NCBI RefSeq assembly: GCF_003369915.1
Contig: NC_046673.1
Span: forward strand, 23,551,718-23,615,717
Length of the DNA stretch: 64,000 bases
Reading direction: 5' to 3'
Source: Drosophila miranda
Lineage: Eukaryota; Arthropoda; Insecta; Diptera; Drosophilidae
Under the pieces are notes generated by a model. That model searched no databases, was not told where the DNA came from, and saw only the letters and a list, made by a program, of their open reading frames with translations. Positions 44,432 to 57,009 of the stretch are shown here, one piece after another. Position numbers and translations under genes: made by a program. Position 1 is the stretch's first letter, and every line of letters begins with the position of its first letter.

Positions 44432-47378
44432 TGTAAAATTGTATAAAGCGCGCCTCCCCTTGTAAACAAAACAAACGCAGCAGAAGAAGGATTAATGGCT
44501 GCATAAAATTTAAATATTTATATATCAGTAAAATCATTTTATTTTAATGCTTTATATGCTTATTTTGTTTAATAAAACATATATATGAATATAATGAGCG
44601 GACATACATGTGTTCAAATAAATCATGAAAAACGTGTTGAACCGTGCTTTGAATATTTTAACGGTGCGGGTTAGTGCGTGCTGGAACTTTTTACTTCAGT
44701 GCCACGATGAGTCGTGCCAAACTATTTCAGTCATTGCCCATCTCTAGTACATATATATGTATGTGTGCTGCCCATAGCCCATTCCCATACACACACACAT
44801 ATACATACATTACGGCAAAGCAGAGGCTCCGCCATTTTGACGCGGCTACGTCGCCGACTGCTGCTTTTCCTATAAAAAGGCCGGCACCAAGCGCTCTCGG
44901 TCCATTATATCCATATTTTTGACCTGCTCGGACCACTTCCTTTTCCTCTTACTTATTGTTATTTTTCTAATACTAATGGCATTCTTTAGCAGAGTGCTAC
45001 GGCCATGTCGGAAGTATTTGCTTAAATTGAAATAAAATTATTATCTGGCGGCGGTGGTTGCGGCGGTTGCGACGGCGGCAGCCGCCACCCAGGCTGGTGA
45101 ATTCTGCATCGTTATTAAGGGCCCCTCCGGAACACTGTGGTCTCTGGGATAGTGATTCCAGATTCTGAGCGTCAAAATATGCTATATCTTACAAAAATAC
45201 AAGCTAGAACAAGCTACAAATAGATATATAGATTTCTAATTGTGTTATTATTTCATCTAATTCGCTATTACTCGAATCGGTATATTTATCGCTGGAACGT
45301 GTTGAATTTAAATATTTCCCGGTGATTGGTGGTTGTGGCAACATTTGGTATGACAGCGCAATCCATATTCGTTAAATTTCAAAAGAATTCTAGTCGTATA
45401 CATCAAACAAGTAAATATTTCTAAAACAAACCATATATTTAATATTAAGTTTGATCTTAACGATATTCATTTGACTGAATACCCGTTCAATCACGGCATT
45501 TGACCACGGTAGACTTAAAATTCCAATGGAAAATAGAGCGATTTATTCGAAAGATTTGTTTTTGCCAGCACCTCCCCAACGCTTGACCATAGTGTTGGTA
45601 TAATATTTAGAGCGATCGATTTTCTCATGGTAGTCGCACGCAATCCCTTCGGGAAATTCGGCTATGGGGTCGGAAACGATTCCTTCTGGATATTACACAC
45701 ATCCATTTTCACCAAAAATCTAATATTTCCCCATACTCATTTTGAGTATCGGGTATCCAAATGTTGAAGAAAAATTATTAATGGCTGCATAAAATTTAAA
45801 TATTTATATATCAGTAAAATCATTTTATTTTAATGCTTTATATGCTTATTTTGTTTAATAAAAAATATATATGAATATAATGAGCGGACATACATGTGTT
45901 CAAATAAATCATGAAAAACCTGTTGAACCGTGCTTTGAATATTTTAACGGTGCGGGTTAGTGCGTGCTGGAACTTTTTACTTCAGTGCCACGATGAGTCG
46001 TGCCAAACTATTTCAGTCCTTGCCCATCTCTAGTACATATATATGTATGTGTGCTGCCCATAGCCCATTCCCATACACACACACATATACATACATTACG
46101 GCAAGGTATGTATATGTGTGTGCATACCTTGCCGTCACAAGAAAAATTAGAATTACAGAAAACATTCGAGAAACAAACAAAAAAATCACAAAAATACAAA
46201 TAAAAACCGAAATTTAATTAACTTTTTCAATGAAACGTAACACCTTTAGGGGGGTATAAAATGCATTAACAATTTGCATCTACTTGGGGGGTATAGGATG
46301 GTCTTTTAGTTCAACTTTCTCTCTTCCATCTTCATGCTCTTCTTTCTCCAAAACAAAATTGAATTTTGCATACGATTTCAGGGCGCAAGGCGTTGTTGGA
46401 CAGAGTTGAGCGTTTTCAAGTGCGGTTGTTTTGAATCACGGGCTCCTGATTTTCCGTTTTTAGCATCCGCGCTGCGCGTGTTACCTGGAAGGGTTGCGGC
46501 GGTTGCGACGGTTGCGGCGGTTGCGACGGCGGCAGCCGCTACCCAGGCTGGTGAATTCTGCATCGTTATTAAGGGCCGCTCCGGAACACTGTGGTCTCTG
46601 GGAAAGTGATTCCAGATTCTGAGCGTCAAAATATGCTATATCTTACAAAAATACAAGCTAGAACAAGCTACAAATATATATATAGATTTCTAATTGTGTT
46701 ATTATTTCATCTAATTCGCTATTACTCGAATCGGTATATTTATCGCTGGAACGTGTTGAATTTAAATATTTCCCGGTGATTGGTGGTTGTGGCAACATTT
46801 GGTATGACAGCGCAATCCATATTCGTTCAATTTCAAAAGAATTCTAGTCGTATACATCAAACAAGTAAATATTTCTAAAACAAACCATATATTTAATATT
46901 AAGTTTGATCTTAACGATATTCATTTGACTGAATACCCGTTCAATCACGACATTTGACCACGGTAGACTTAAAATTCCAATGGAAAATAGAGCGGTTTAT
47001 TCGAAAGATTTGTTTTTGCCAGCACCTCCCCAACGCTTGACCATAGTGTTGGTATAATATTTAGAGCGATCGATTTTCTCATGGTAGTCGCACGCAATCC
47101 CTTCGGGAAATTCGGCTATGGGGTCGGAAACGATTCCTTCTGGATGTTACACACATCCATTTTCACCAAAAATCTAATATTTCCCCATACTCATTTTGAG
47201 TATCGGGTATACAAATGTTGAAGAAAAATTATTATTTTTTTTTTAAACTTTATAAAAACATTTATTGCGGATGCATCTGCAGCTGGATTGGTACTCAGCC
47301 CCTTGGATATTCTCCATATGGACCGACCGATATGGAAAAAAAAATACACTTATGGTAATCTCTTAGCATTAGGGACCA
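44432..47378 (-). repeat. Two inverted array units, one gene-free (about 45780)
   Basis: Module A above copy 10 runs to about 45045 with a short VNTR, then LINE end and hAT remnant (45400-45720). The gene-free site GAAAAATTATTAATGGCTG lies at about 45770-45788. Next come a distal segment, module B (about 46100-46495), VNTR, LINE end, hAT remnant (46840-47170), poly(A) and the 3' UTR of copy 11. Confidence 0.7.
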
Positions 47379-48218
47379 TTAGGGTTCATGTATCCTTGCT
47401 GCACGTACAACGCAGAGGGCAATGAATCGCTCCAGCGTCATGGCAAAGTCTGATTCGATGTCGGTTTTTTTACACAATACCTTGCACACGGTTAGGAAGT
47501 ATGTGCGCATTTTCTCTCCAAGATCACTTTCGAGAAACTCGTGACGATTAATCCACATATTTATGACGAGGAAAAACGAGCGCATCAGAATGAACATGTC
47601 ATGGTATTGATCAGAGTTCGCCAGCTGCTGCCAGCTGACCAACTTTGCCATTTCGAATGCATTACGCGCATTTCCAGTCATTTGCAGTCTTGCTGGGACT
47701 TTGGTGTATCTGCTCAAGATGGTCAGAAGCAGGGCCAGGGCAACGCCACTGCCAGATCCAGATGAGAGCATTAAACGGGGAAAGGCCGCCTTCATATTCA
47801 AGAAATTTTCCAAACGCTTGGCTCCCACGCCTTGCACAAAGTTCTTATACAAGCCATTGGCAATAAATTCAATCTGGTCTGGATAAAGAATAGATACTAA
47901 ATTGGAGACAGTATCTAACAGCGTGAAGCGTTTATTAATGACTATAAAATTATCCTGTTCGTATGTCATCATCATTATGGCCAGAATATATAAATCAAGC
48001 TTCTCTTCCAGATCAAAATCTGCCCAAACATATCTGGACAAAGTCGCCTGCAAATAGCTTAGCAGCTGATAGCAATCTGATATTTGCAGTGCACGTTGAA
48101 AGTAATCCTTTATAGTCGATTTGGCCAGGAATGTTTTCAAGTCCTCATGATCGTAGCTCTTTCGAATCTTATCCTCGTCTGATTCAATGGAAGAATCAAG
48201 TAATTCCGTCGGATTCAT
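47379..48218 (-). CDS. Amplified retrogene, copy 11 (intact)
   Basis: 279 open codons with Q143K, D158G and I159V. I159V is shared with copies 2 and 6 on the other arm. This points to exchange or common descent across the inverted arms. The upstream module is type A. It is the last copy before the array ends. Confidence 0.75.
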   Translation of the reverse strand: MNPTELLDSSIESDEDKIRKSYDHEDLKTFLAKSTIKDYFQRALQISDCYQLLSYLQATLSRYVWADFDLEEKLDLYILAIMMMTYEQDNFIVINKRFTLLDTVSNLVSILYPDQIEFIANGLYKNFVQGVGAKRLENFLNMKAAFPRLMLSSGSGSGVALALLLTILSRYTKVPARLQMTGNARNAFEMAKLVSWQQLANSDQYHDMFILMRSFFLVINMWINRHEFLESDLGEKMRTYFLTVCKVLCKKTDIESDFAMTLERFIALCVVRAARIHEP

Positions 48219-48745
48219 TGTAAAATTGTATAAAGCGCGCCTCCCCTTGTAAACAAAACAAACGCAGCAGAAGAAGGATTAATGGCTGCATAAAATTTAA
48301 ATATTTATATATCAGTAAAAACATTTTATTTTAATGCTTTATATGCTTATTTTGTTTAATAAAACATATATATGAATATAGTAAGCGGACATACATGTGT
48401 TCAAATAAATCATGAAAAACGTGTTGAACCGTGCTTTGAATATTTTAACGGTGCGGGTTAGTGCGTGCTGGAACTTTTTACTTCAGTGCCACGATGAGTC
48501 GTGCCAAACTATTTCAGTCCTTGCCCATCTCTAGTACATATATATGCATGTGTGCTGCCCATAGCCCATTCCCATACACACACACATATACATACATTAC
48601 AGCAAAGCAGAGGCTCCGCCATTTTGACGCGGCTACGTCGCCGACTGCTGCTTTTCCTATAAAAAGGCCGGCACCAAGCGCTCTCGGTCCATTATATCCA
48701 TATTTTTCACCTGCTCGGACCACTTCGTTTTCCTTTTCCTCTTAC
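48219..48745 (-). repeat. Module A at the outer end of the inverted arm
   Basis: 5' UTR, distal segment and the TATA-containing part, ending at about 48760 in TTTTTCTAATACT. Here the array stops. The remaining parts of module A, VNTR and LINE end are absent. Confidence 0.65.
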
Positions 48746-49008
48746 TTATTGTTATTTTTCTAATACTGGTTCTTATTTCTATTGACTGAACTGAATCCTC
48801 CTCAGGTTGCCCGTTGTATTTGTACGTTGTACGTTTTTGATTAAGTATGAGTATGAGAATAAGTATTTTTTTTAGGCGAAACTTTGGACGCTAAAATATT
48901 AAGCTAATTTGCAAATTTGCTGTTAAAAGTACAGCGGACCTTCTTGGATCCGTGGTGGTTGCGCGCGCAACGGACCAAGTGAATGGCCATGCGACTTCTT
49001 AATAGCAC
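48746..49008. other. Unassigned sequence outside the array
   Basis: Unique-looking sequence with no ORF. Its last seven bases, ATAGCAC (49002-49008), are the left target duplication of the adjacent miniature element. Confidence 0.4.
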
Positions 49009-49792
49009 CAAAGACTATACAATACCAAGATGTCGCATGAGGAACAAATGCTTTTTCAATTTTCGTTTGACGCTTCATGGTACGGGCGCGCGGGGCTAGT
49101 ACTTCAATTCTCTTTTACGCTACCTTCGCCTCCGAAGTGCTACTCGGCTTCGGTCAGCACGAGCTCGAGCCAACCCAGAAATATGCTTGTAGTTGTGTAT
49201 ATGTGTGTATGTCCTAGGTCGGCACAGCCATAAACCGGTTTCGCCCGCAGCATATACGGCTTTTAGCTTCACACACAAGCGCACTGAAAGCATGTCAGTG
49301 TCTGCGTGCCGAAACCGTAGGGCAGCGTGGTCGCTGATGTCTTTGGCGCGGCACAGTGGGGACTCAGCCGAAATAGTCAAAAAATTGTATGAGTACTTTA
49401 GATAAATTTAATGTACGCATCTAATAGAGAATTTGCCAATCGAATTTTCAAGATAGTTTTAGTTTAGGAGATATAAGCACTCAAAGTTTAACATTTTTTC
49501 AGTGTGCAAATATTTATTGACTAACTAACTAATTTAGCAAGCTGAGACGGCCAAAGGTCCCACTGTGCCGCTCCAAAGACATCGGCGATCCGCGACCACC
49601 GCTTCGACGGTGAAGGCATTTCCGAAGAGACGAAACCGATGGGCAGCGGGGTCGCGGTAGAGACGAAGTACAGGCGAAAAGGGAATTGAAACCCCGCGCG
49701 CTCCCTCGTGCCTTTTGGGTCCTAATGTTAGGACCCGCCATAGAACAGCTTTTTGGTCGCTCATGCAACATCTTGGTATTGTATAGTCTTTG
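49009..49792. mobile_element. P-superfamily-like miniature element, copy 2
   Basis: 784 bp with TIRs CAAAGACTATACAATACC and the inverse ending GTATAGTCTTTG. It is flanked by a perfect 7-bp duplication, ATAGCAC (49002-49008 and 49793-49799). It is the same family as 12103-12782, with extra internal sequence around 49120-49320. Both ends contain GC-rich blocks related to each other in inverted orientation. It has no coding capacity. Confidence 0.8.
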
Positions 49793-49799
49793 ATAGCAC

Positions 49800-50504
49800 T
49801 AACCATACAGTATACTAATTGGTTAGTGGTAATAGTCTATGCCTTTTGTCAAATGGACAAATGGTCGCTTGTATTACACTTTATTATCTAAACTGAACAA
49901 AACTATAACTACATATATCCCTATTTTGTATATGCGAACATGGGATGTTTCGGTCGTAGTTCATGCCAGGTTCATGCCAGTAGAATTTAGAATGAAATGT
50001 AGAACGGCATGTAGATAATGGTAGACTTGCCAAATTCGCCGCCGGGTGTCGCCACCGAAGCATTTAGCGGGGCCGAAAATATTTTCTTGCTAAATGAGAA
50101 AATTTGTACATTTTTATACCCGATACCCAAGAGGTATATTAGATTTGTGGTGAAAATGGATGTGTGTAACGTCAAGAAGGAATCGTTTCCGACCCCATAA
50201 ATTATATATATTCTCGATCAGCATCAATAGCCGAGTCGATTTAGCCATGTCTGCGGTTCCTCGCGAGGAGCGCCTAGATTGCAGAGACTATAAGAGCTAA
50301 AGCAACCAAATTTTGTATACAGACTCCTGTGATGTCACAAGATATTACAAGTTTTTTTCCAAATTTCGCCCCGCCCCCAGAAAGGATGAAAATGTATGGC
50401 AGCGACAATTTTGAAATTGTCTATATATTGTCTAATATACAATACGGTTTTAGAGAAATGCGCTCGGCAAAGTTGCGTTTGTTTGCCTTAAAAATTGTAT
50501 ATAT
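49800..50504. repeat. Dispersed repeat interrupted by the gypsy element
   Basis: From about 50115 the sequence resembles the repeat beside the hAT remnant in the array (TATACCCGATACCC, then GAAGGAATCGTTTCC) and continues with GCCGAGTCGATTTAGCC. This phrase recurs in Drosophila genomes, but I cannot name the family. 49800-50114 shows nothing assignable. Confidence 0.5.
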
Positions 50505-51097
50505 AGTGACATATCCATAATTCCCCACATCCCATACACATTATGTTTATGTACAATTCATCCACCCCATCCACACAAGTAACAGGACCCCACTCAAGAA
50601 TCAATAACTGTTTCTTCCCATACTCCAAGCTAGGGCCCCCCATAATATAAACAATGGACCACATTGTTTCATCAACATTAGAATCACGCCACTCTCGAGA
50701 AATCGATTCTTTAGAATCACGCCACTCATGAGGACCAATCAAAGCTAGACATAAAACCAAGGAGTATCACATTCCTAGCTCCGTCATGTAATGCAACACC
50801 GATCGCCAGCAGTGGATGCCTTTCATCAAAGCCGACGCATCCCCAAATATCGATCCAGGCACGTACGCCACCGACACGAAGATGCAGTCGAGGAAAGCAA
50901 CGCCCGAAGCCAGAGTCGGGAGTTCCAAGAGAAGGGCTCATGGAAACTAGCCAGCAGCAGAGAGATCAGTTCCGTTTGAGACAAGCAGACCCAAAGTCAA
51001 GTCGGGGAATTCATTTAAATCTTGTGACATAAAGATATTTAAGTTGTAAAATAAAAGTCTTTTAAAAAACTTAAAATCGAGTTGCGGATATTTAACT
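50505..51097 (+). repeat. 5' LTR of the gypsy/17.6-like element
   Basis: AGTGACATATCC to TTTAACT. The final T may belong to the primer site. An AATAAA-containing stretch (AAAATAAAAG) near 51045 could serve polyadenylation. Confidence 0.88.
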
Positions 51098-51114
51098 GGC
51101 GCAGTCGGTAGGAT
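51097..51114 (+). promoter_or_regulatory. Primer-binding site, tRNA-Ser type
   Basis: TGGCGCAGTCGGTAGGAT overlaps the LTR end. It is complementary, with one mismatch, to the 3' end of Drosophila tRNA-Ser (CGACTGCG plus CCA), the primer used by 17.6 and 297. Confidence 0.8.
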
Positions 51115-51370
51115 TTCGTTTAAAATTAACTCCTATATTTCGGTAATGGTCAGCTTGTGTAATTTCTAATTACTGTGATCACGTAAGCCCGGAATCGTTA
51201 ATAAAATTGTGAAATCCGCCAAAGAACCTATGTGTTACGAGCACATACGATTTGCAAAACTAAAATTAAGTGAACTGAAGTAAGCGGAGATAGTGATCCA
51301 CCAAGAACAGTGAAACACTAAATACAAAATCAAAAAACTTACAAGTGAACCAAAATAAAGTTAAAAACTA

Positions 51371-52363
51371 TTGAAAACAAAACAAAACCCAATCAACACC
51401 AACAACATGGCGTTACCACCACCATCATTGAGCGAAATCCACTTGAACCAGGCACTGCTGTCGATCAGACAAATACCTGCCTATGACGGTTCATCTGGAC
51501 AGCTAAGCTCATTTATCAAACGAATCGAATATGTATGCGGATTATATCCAACTGAAGATCTTCGCCAACAAAGGATCCTATTTGGAGCGACCGAGATCCA
51601 ACTGTCAGGAGAGGCACAACGCATATCGCAAATGATACAACCCAACACGTGGCTCGAACTGAAGACGGCGCTGATCAACGAGTTCAAAAATCACACACCA
51701 TATGAAGAACTCTTACGACAACTATACACCACCAGATTCAACGGCAGTCTTCGTAAGTTTATAGAAGAATTTGAGATAAAAGCATTATTAATAAACAATA
51801 AGCTAAACTTAGAAAACATACCAGAAAATAATGTCATTTATAAAAACGCTTTGAACAACACAATTAAAGATGTCATTACTCGAAAACTTCCTGACAGAAT
51901 GTTCATCACCTTAGCAAGAAAAGATATTACCACATTGTCTAATCTTAAGAAGGCAGCACAAGAAGAAGGATTGTACGAAGCTAGTACAACAGATTCAGGT
52001 ACAAATAAAGATCAATCGAAATCGTCTCAATCAAATCGAAAGAATGTTGGAAACTATTATCCAAATTATAATACTACTAACTATCACAATCAAACTCAGA
52101 GTTCATCTGGAACAGGTCAGACTAATCGAACAAATCAAAATCAAAATTCCCAAAATCCTGGATTATACAATGAGTTCAAAAATTCCTTGAATCAAGGTAG
52201 GGCTCAGAATCCATTCAATCAGCAAATATCTCAAAACCAAGCTAGTGGGAGTGGACCCAACCAACCTACTAAAAGAGGGAGGGAGAGCCAGAGTGGCCAA
52301 ACGAAGATGGACGTAAATTTTCATCAAGCCGCCTCGGAAGAAACCGAGGAGGACCCTATATAA
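51371..52363 (+). CDS. gag of the gypsy/17.6-like element
   Basis: 330 codons from ATG 51371. A second ATG at 51407 (MALPPPS) in a better context is a likely alternative start. The central part (residues about 40-190) resembles the retrotransposon gag capsid domain, with IPAYDGSSGQLSSFI and the later FNGSLRKFIEEFE. The C-terminal third is rich in N, Q and S, with no zinc knuckle, as is usual for this group. It is the structural protein of cytoplasmic particles. It is intact. The end overlaps the pol frame, which lies at -1, so pol is expected by ribosomal frameshifting. Confidence 0.85.
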   Translation: MKTKQNPINTNNMALPPPSLSEIHLNQALLSIRQIPAYDGSSGQLSSFIKRIEYVCGLYPTEDLRQQRILFGATEIQLSGEAQRISQMIQPNTWLELKTALINEFKNHTPYEELLRQLYTTRFNGSLRKFIEEFEIKALLINNKLNLENIPENNVIYKNALNNTIKDVITRKLPDRMFITLARKDITTLSNLKKAAQEEGLYEASTTDSGTNKDQSKSSQSNRKNVGNYYPNYNTTNYHNQTQSSSGTGQTNRTNQNQNSQNPGLYNEFKNSLNQGRAQNPFNQQISQNQASGSGPNQPTKRGRESQSGQTKMDVNFHQAASEETEEDPI

Positions 52364-55300
52364 ACATTACCATTAATAAAAGAATATTAAGGTGTATCGC
52401 TGACTCGGGATCATCGATCAACATCATGAAAGAAAATAATACAGATTCCGAGATAAAAGACGATAACCTTACGGTCCATACCATCAATGGACCTGTCCGT
52501 TTAACTAAGAGTATAATGAGGAATGCGAACAAAACATGTCCGTCCGAACAAAAGTTCTACATACATAACTTTTCCGAAAATTATGATATTTTGTTAGGAA
52601 GAGAATACTTGATGGCAAGTAAAGCCGTCATCGATTACAGAAATGACACTGTAACACTAGGAGCTAGGTCGTACCCAATCATTCAGAGTGGAGAAACTAT
52701 TGAAGCCGGCAAGACCGCACAGAAGTGCACTGATCCCTCTACAAAAGAAGAGAAGATCGCACCTAAGTGCCTTGACCCATCTCCAGAGGGAGATCAATAC
52801 TTCGCTTCCGCTCTAGACAGTGAATTAAGGGAATGTAATCAATTAAGATTGGAACACTTAAACGACGAAGAGAGGGAAGAGTTAAAGAAGGTCTTATATG
52901 AGTTTAAGGATGTGCAGTACAGAGAAGGTGACAATTTGACTTTCACAAGTACAATCAAGCACGAGATCAAAACTCAACATGAAGACCCGGTCTACAGACG
53001 ACCATACAAATATGCCCAGATACATGATCAGGAGGTAAACCAGCAAATCAAAGATATGATCAGGCAGGGAATAATTCGAAAGTCGAATTCTCCTTACTGC
53101 TCGCCCATATCTATGGTTCCGAAGAAGATAGATGCTTCAGGAAAGCAAAAATATCGAATGGTAGTAGACAATAGAAGTCTAAATGAAATAACAGTTAAGG
53201 ACAAATTCCCAACTCCACGAATGGATGAAATCCTAGACAAACTAGGTAAATGTCAGTATTTTACGACAATCGATTTAGCAAAAGGTTTCCATCAAATACC
53301 CATGGAACCTAGTTCAATCCCCAAAACTGCGTTCTCCACTAAGCATGGACATTACGAGTTCACTCGTATGCCCTTTGGGCTAACCACTGCCCCAGCTACC
53401 TTCCAAAGATGTATGAACAATCTGCTAGAAGAGTTAATCTTCAAAGATTGCTTTGTATACTTAGATGACATCATTATATTTTCCACTTCATTGGAAGAAC
53501 ACTTGTTGTCACTAAGGAGAGTATTTGGAAAGTTGAGAGACGCCAACTTGAAGCTACAAATGGATAAATGTGAATTCATGAAAAAGGAAACTGAATTCCT
53601 AGGTCATGTAGTCACTACTGAAGGAATAGTACCAAATCCAGGCAAAATCTCTGCCATTGTCAAATTTCCAATACCAGAAACGACTAAACAAATAAAGTCA
53701 TTCTTAGGTCTGTGCGGGTTCTACAGGAAATTCATTCCTAATTTTGCAAACATAGCAAAACCCATGACACTCAAACTAAAGAAAGGAGCTGTCATAGACC
53801 CCAAGGAAGAAAAGTACGTCGAGGCATTTGAGAGACTAAAAGTACTCATCACCTCAGACCCTATCCTTGCGTTCCCAGACTTTGACAAAATTTTCACGGT
53901 AACAACCGACGCTAGTAACATAGCATTGGGAGCGGTTTTGTCACAAGAACACAAACCGATCTGCTACGCTAGCAGAACCCTAAATGAACATGAAATAAAC
54001 TATTCAGCCATCGAAAAGGAATTATTAGCGATCGTATGGGCAACCAAGTATTTCCGTTCATACCTGTTCGGTAGAACATTCGAGATACAAAGCGATCATA
54101 AACCCTTGATTTGGTTGAACAACCTCAAGGAGCCAAATATGAAATTACAAAGGTGGAAAATAAAACTGAATGAGTTTGATTTTAAAATGAAATATCTACC
54201 AGGCAAAGAAAATCATGTAGCTGATGCCTTATCAAGGGTAAAGATTAATGAAAATCTCCTTGGAGAAGCTTCCAATAGCGTTGGTGCAACTGTACATAGC
54301 GCACAGGAAGACAATCTAAATCACATTGCTATCACGGAAAGACCAATTAACTATTACAATCGGCAAATTGAGCTAATAAAAGGCAATGAAGATAAGGTAG
54401 AAACAATTCGTTATTTTCACAAGCTAATCATCAAGATCACGTATAAGGAAATGACTAACACCTTAGCGAAGGATATAATAAAGGAATATCTATGCACCAA
54501 AAAGAGCGCATTACATTTCCATAACGAAATAGATTTTCCTCCATTCCAAAAAGCCTATTTAGAAATCATTAATTCTAACAATATAACCAAAGCTATTAAA
54601 TCAAGCACGAAACTCCTAGATATTCAGAATTACGCTGAATTTAAAGAAACCATATTAAAGAATCATAAAGGCTTACTCCATCCAGGGATAGAGAAAACCG
54701 TCAATTGGTTTAGGGGAAAATACTATTACCCGGATTATCAAAAACTAATCCAAAACATCATAAACGAATGTCCTACTTGTAATATTGCCAAAACAGAGCA
54801 TAGAAATACGAAGTTGGCATTCGAAACTACACCGGAAATACTGAACATCAGAGAGAAATACGTCATAGATTTCTATATGGTTGGTAAACAACAGTTCCTA
54901 TCATGTATTGACGTATACTCGAAGTTTGCCACTCTTGTAGAAGTAAAAAGTCGTGACTGGTTAGAAGCAAAAAGAGCCATCATGAAAGTTTTTAACGAGA
55001 TGGGCAAACCAATTGAAATCAAAGCCGATAAAGATTCAGCTTTTATGTGCACAGCATTGCAAGCATGGCTGAATGCGGAAAACGTCAAAATAGAGATCAC
55101 TTCCAGCAAAAATGGAATATCTGACGTAGAAAGATTTCATAAAACAGTAAATGAAAAATTAAGAATAATATCTAGCGAGGATAACCCAGAAGATAGATTC
55201 ACGAAGTTTGAATTAATTCTTTATACTTATAATCATAAAACCAAACATAATACCACAAATAGGACACCAGCTGATATATTCATTTATGCAGGCTCACCTG

Positions 55301-55605
55301 ATTATGACACCCAACTAAATAAAGTGAATAAAATCACTCAATTAAATAAAAACCGCATAGAGTATGAAGTAGATACCCGCTATAAACTATCACCTCTAGT
55401 TAAATCTAAGGTAACAAATCCTTTCAAAAGGACGGGCGAAATTAGACAGGTAGACGAAAAACATTATGAAGAAAAGAATAGGGGTTGGAAAATAACTCAT
55501 TATAAATCAAAATTCAAGAAAAAGAAGAAATCTAATAGAAGCAAATATAATAGTTCCAGAGAAGCCGAGGAAGTTAATGGAATCGGCGAACTTCAACACA
55601 ATTAA
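52364..55605 (+). CDS. pol of the gypsy/17.6-like element (protease, RT, RNase H, integrase)
   Basis: The frame is open from within the gag end to TAA at 55603-55605. The first ATG is 52426, but translation should enter by -1 frameshift upstream. Counted from 52426: the protease ADSGSSINI lies just before; RT has YLDDIIIFS near residue 345; RNase H begins near TDASNIALGAVL (about 501) and ends with HVADALSR (about 600); integrase has its HHCC block (HPGIEK ... CPTCN, about 750-785), a first D in DFYMV (about 815), a second in ADKDSAF (about 868) and E in DVERFH (about 900). No stop interrupts it, so pol looks competent. The integrase C-terminus is basic. The last 29 bases overlap env. Confidence 0.88.
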
Positions 55606-56800
55606 AATCCTCATCTTCCTCATAATTACCATCGTAATGGCACAGGGCCAAAACATAGAAATAAATCCTATAAAATCCCAAAACGGATATATGATATTCA
55701 AAACTGGATCGATTAACATACCTATCAATTACGAATACCATTATCTAACTGTTAATGTAACTAAAACCGAAGAACTATACCAAAATTTATTAATGCAAGC
55801 CACTAAATTCCAGGACATAATCCAAATAAAATATCTAGTAGACAAATTGCAAAGAGAAATGAACGGGCTAAAAATAACCAAAAGAAATAAAAGAGGCCTA
55901 ATCAATATAGTAGGAACAGCCTACAAATATCTCTTTGGAACACTAGATCAGAAAGATAAAGTCGACTTGGAACAAAAAATAGAAAATTTAGCCAGCCATA
56001 GCATTCAAATGAATGAACTAAATTTGGTAATAGATGCAGTTAATAGCGGAATAAACGTTATAAGCCAACTAAATGATGAAAAAGACAGGAATCAACAAAT
56101 AGAAATTTTGATATTCAATCTACAACATTTCACAGAATATATCGAAGATATAGAACTAGGTATGCAATTAACTAGGCTCGGTATATTTAATCCAAAATTA
56201 TTAAAACAAGACTACCTATAACAAATAAATTCTGAGAAAATACTAAATATAAAAAACTCCACATGGCTAAAATCCGATACCAACGAAATTCTAATAATTT
56301 CCAACATTCCCAAAGACATTACAAAAGTACCAATCTATAAAATCGTTCCGTATCCAGACGAATTAAATAACATGTTAACAGATATGACATACGACAAGTA
56401 CTACATAAAAAATGAAAAAGTATTTGTTAAAGAAACTAGATTGAAAACCAATGACAATTGTATAATAGGAATTTTAATGCAAATTCCCACTAAATGTCCA
56501 TATTCCAAACCTTTTCAAAACTTTCAAATAAACTTTATTGAACCCAATATACTAATCACATGGAATCTTCCAAAAACAACGCTAAACCAGAATTGTGTAA
56601 ACCAAGAAATCATAGCGGAAGGAAATACCATTATAAAAATCTACAACTGTTCAATCCAATTAAATGAATTTACAATATCAAACACAATGTTAGATTTTGC
56701 CCAGAATGTTTATGTCAACAACACCATAACTAAAATAAAACCACTGTCGTATGTCCAAACTAATGAAATAATTATGGAATACACCAAATATTACAAATAA
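55577..56800 (+). pseudogene. env of the gypsy/17.6-like element, interrupted
   Basis: It starts at ATG 55577 inside the pol end, as in errantiviruses, where env is made from a spliced mRNA. A signal-like hydrophobic stretch covers residues about 10-24. A furin-type site RNKR ends at residue 106, followed by a glycine-rich putative fusion segment. An in-frame TAA at 56219-56221 truncates it after 214 residues, and the same frame is then open again to 56800. The expected transmembrane segment and cytoplasmic tail are recognisable at about 56803-56980 but in another frame, so there is a second lesion near 56800. Envelope function is therefore predicted to be lost. Gag and pol remain open. Confidence 0.8.
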
Positions 56801-57000
56801 GTCTACTAATTTCATTTGTCATAATTATATTAGTACTACTAAGTTATGTAGCTGTTAAATTTAAGAAAACTTCTAAAAGAGTCACGGTTAAATGTATTAA
56901 CCCTATAATAGAAGCAGAAGAGGAACCAACCTCAGCCACCGCACTTGACACCCCGTCACTATACCCGAGGGTAATCGCCTAGGGACAGGCTAATAACAAA

Positions 57001-57009
57001 CGTTGGGGG
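57001..57009 (+). other. Polypurine tract of the gypsy/17.6-like element
   Basis: The G-run in CGTTGGGGG directly precedes the AGTGAC start of the 3' LTR. It is short, and a run of G is typical for this group. Confidence 0.55.
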
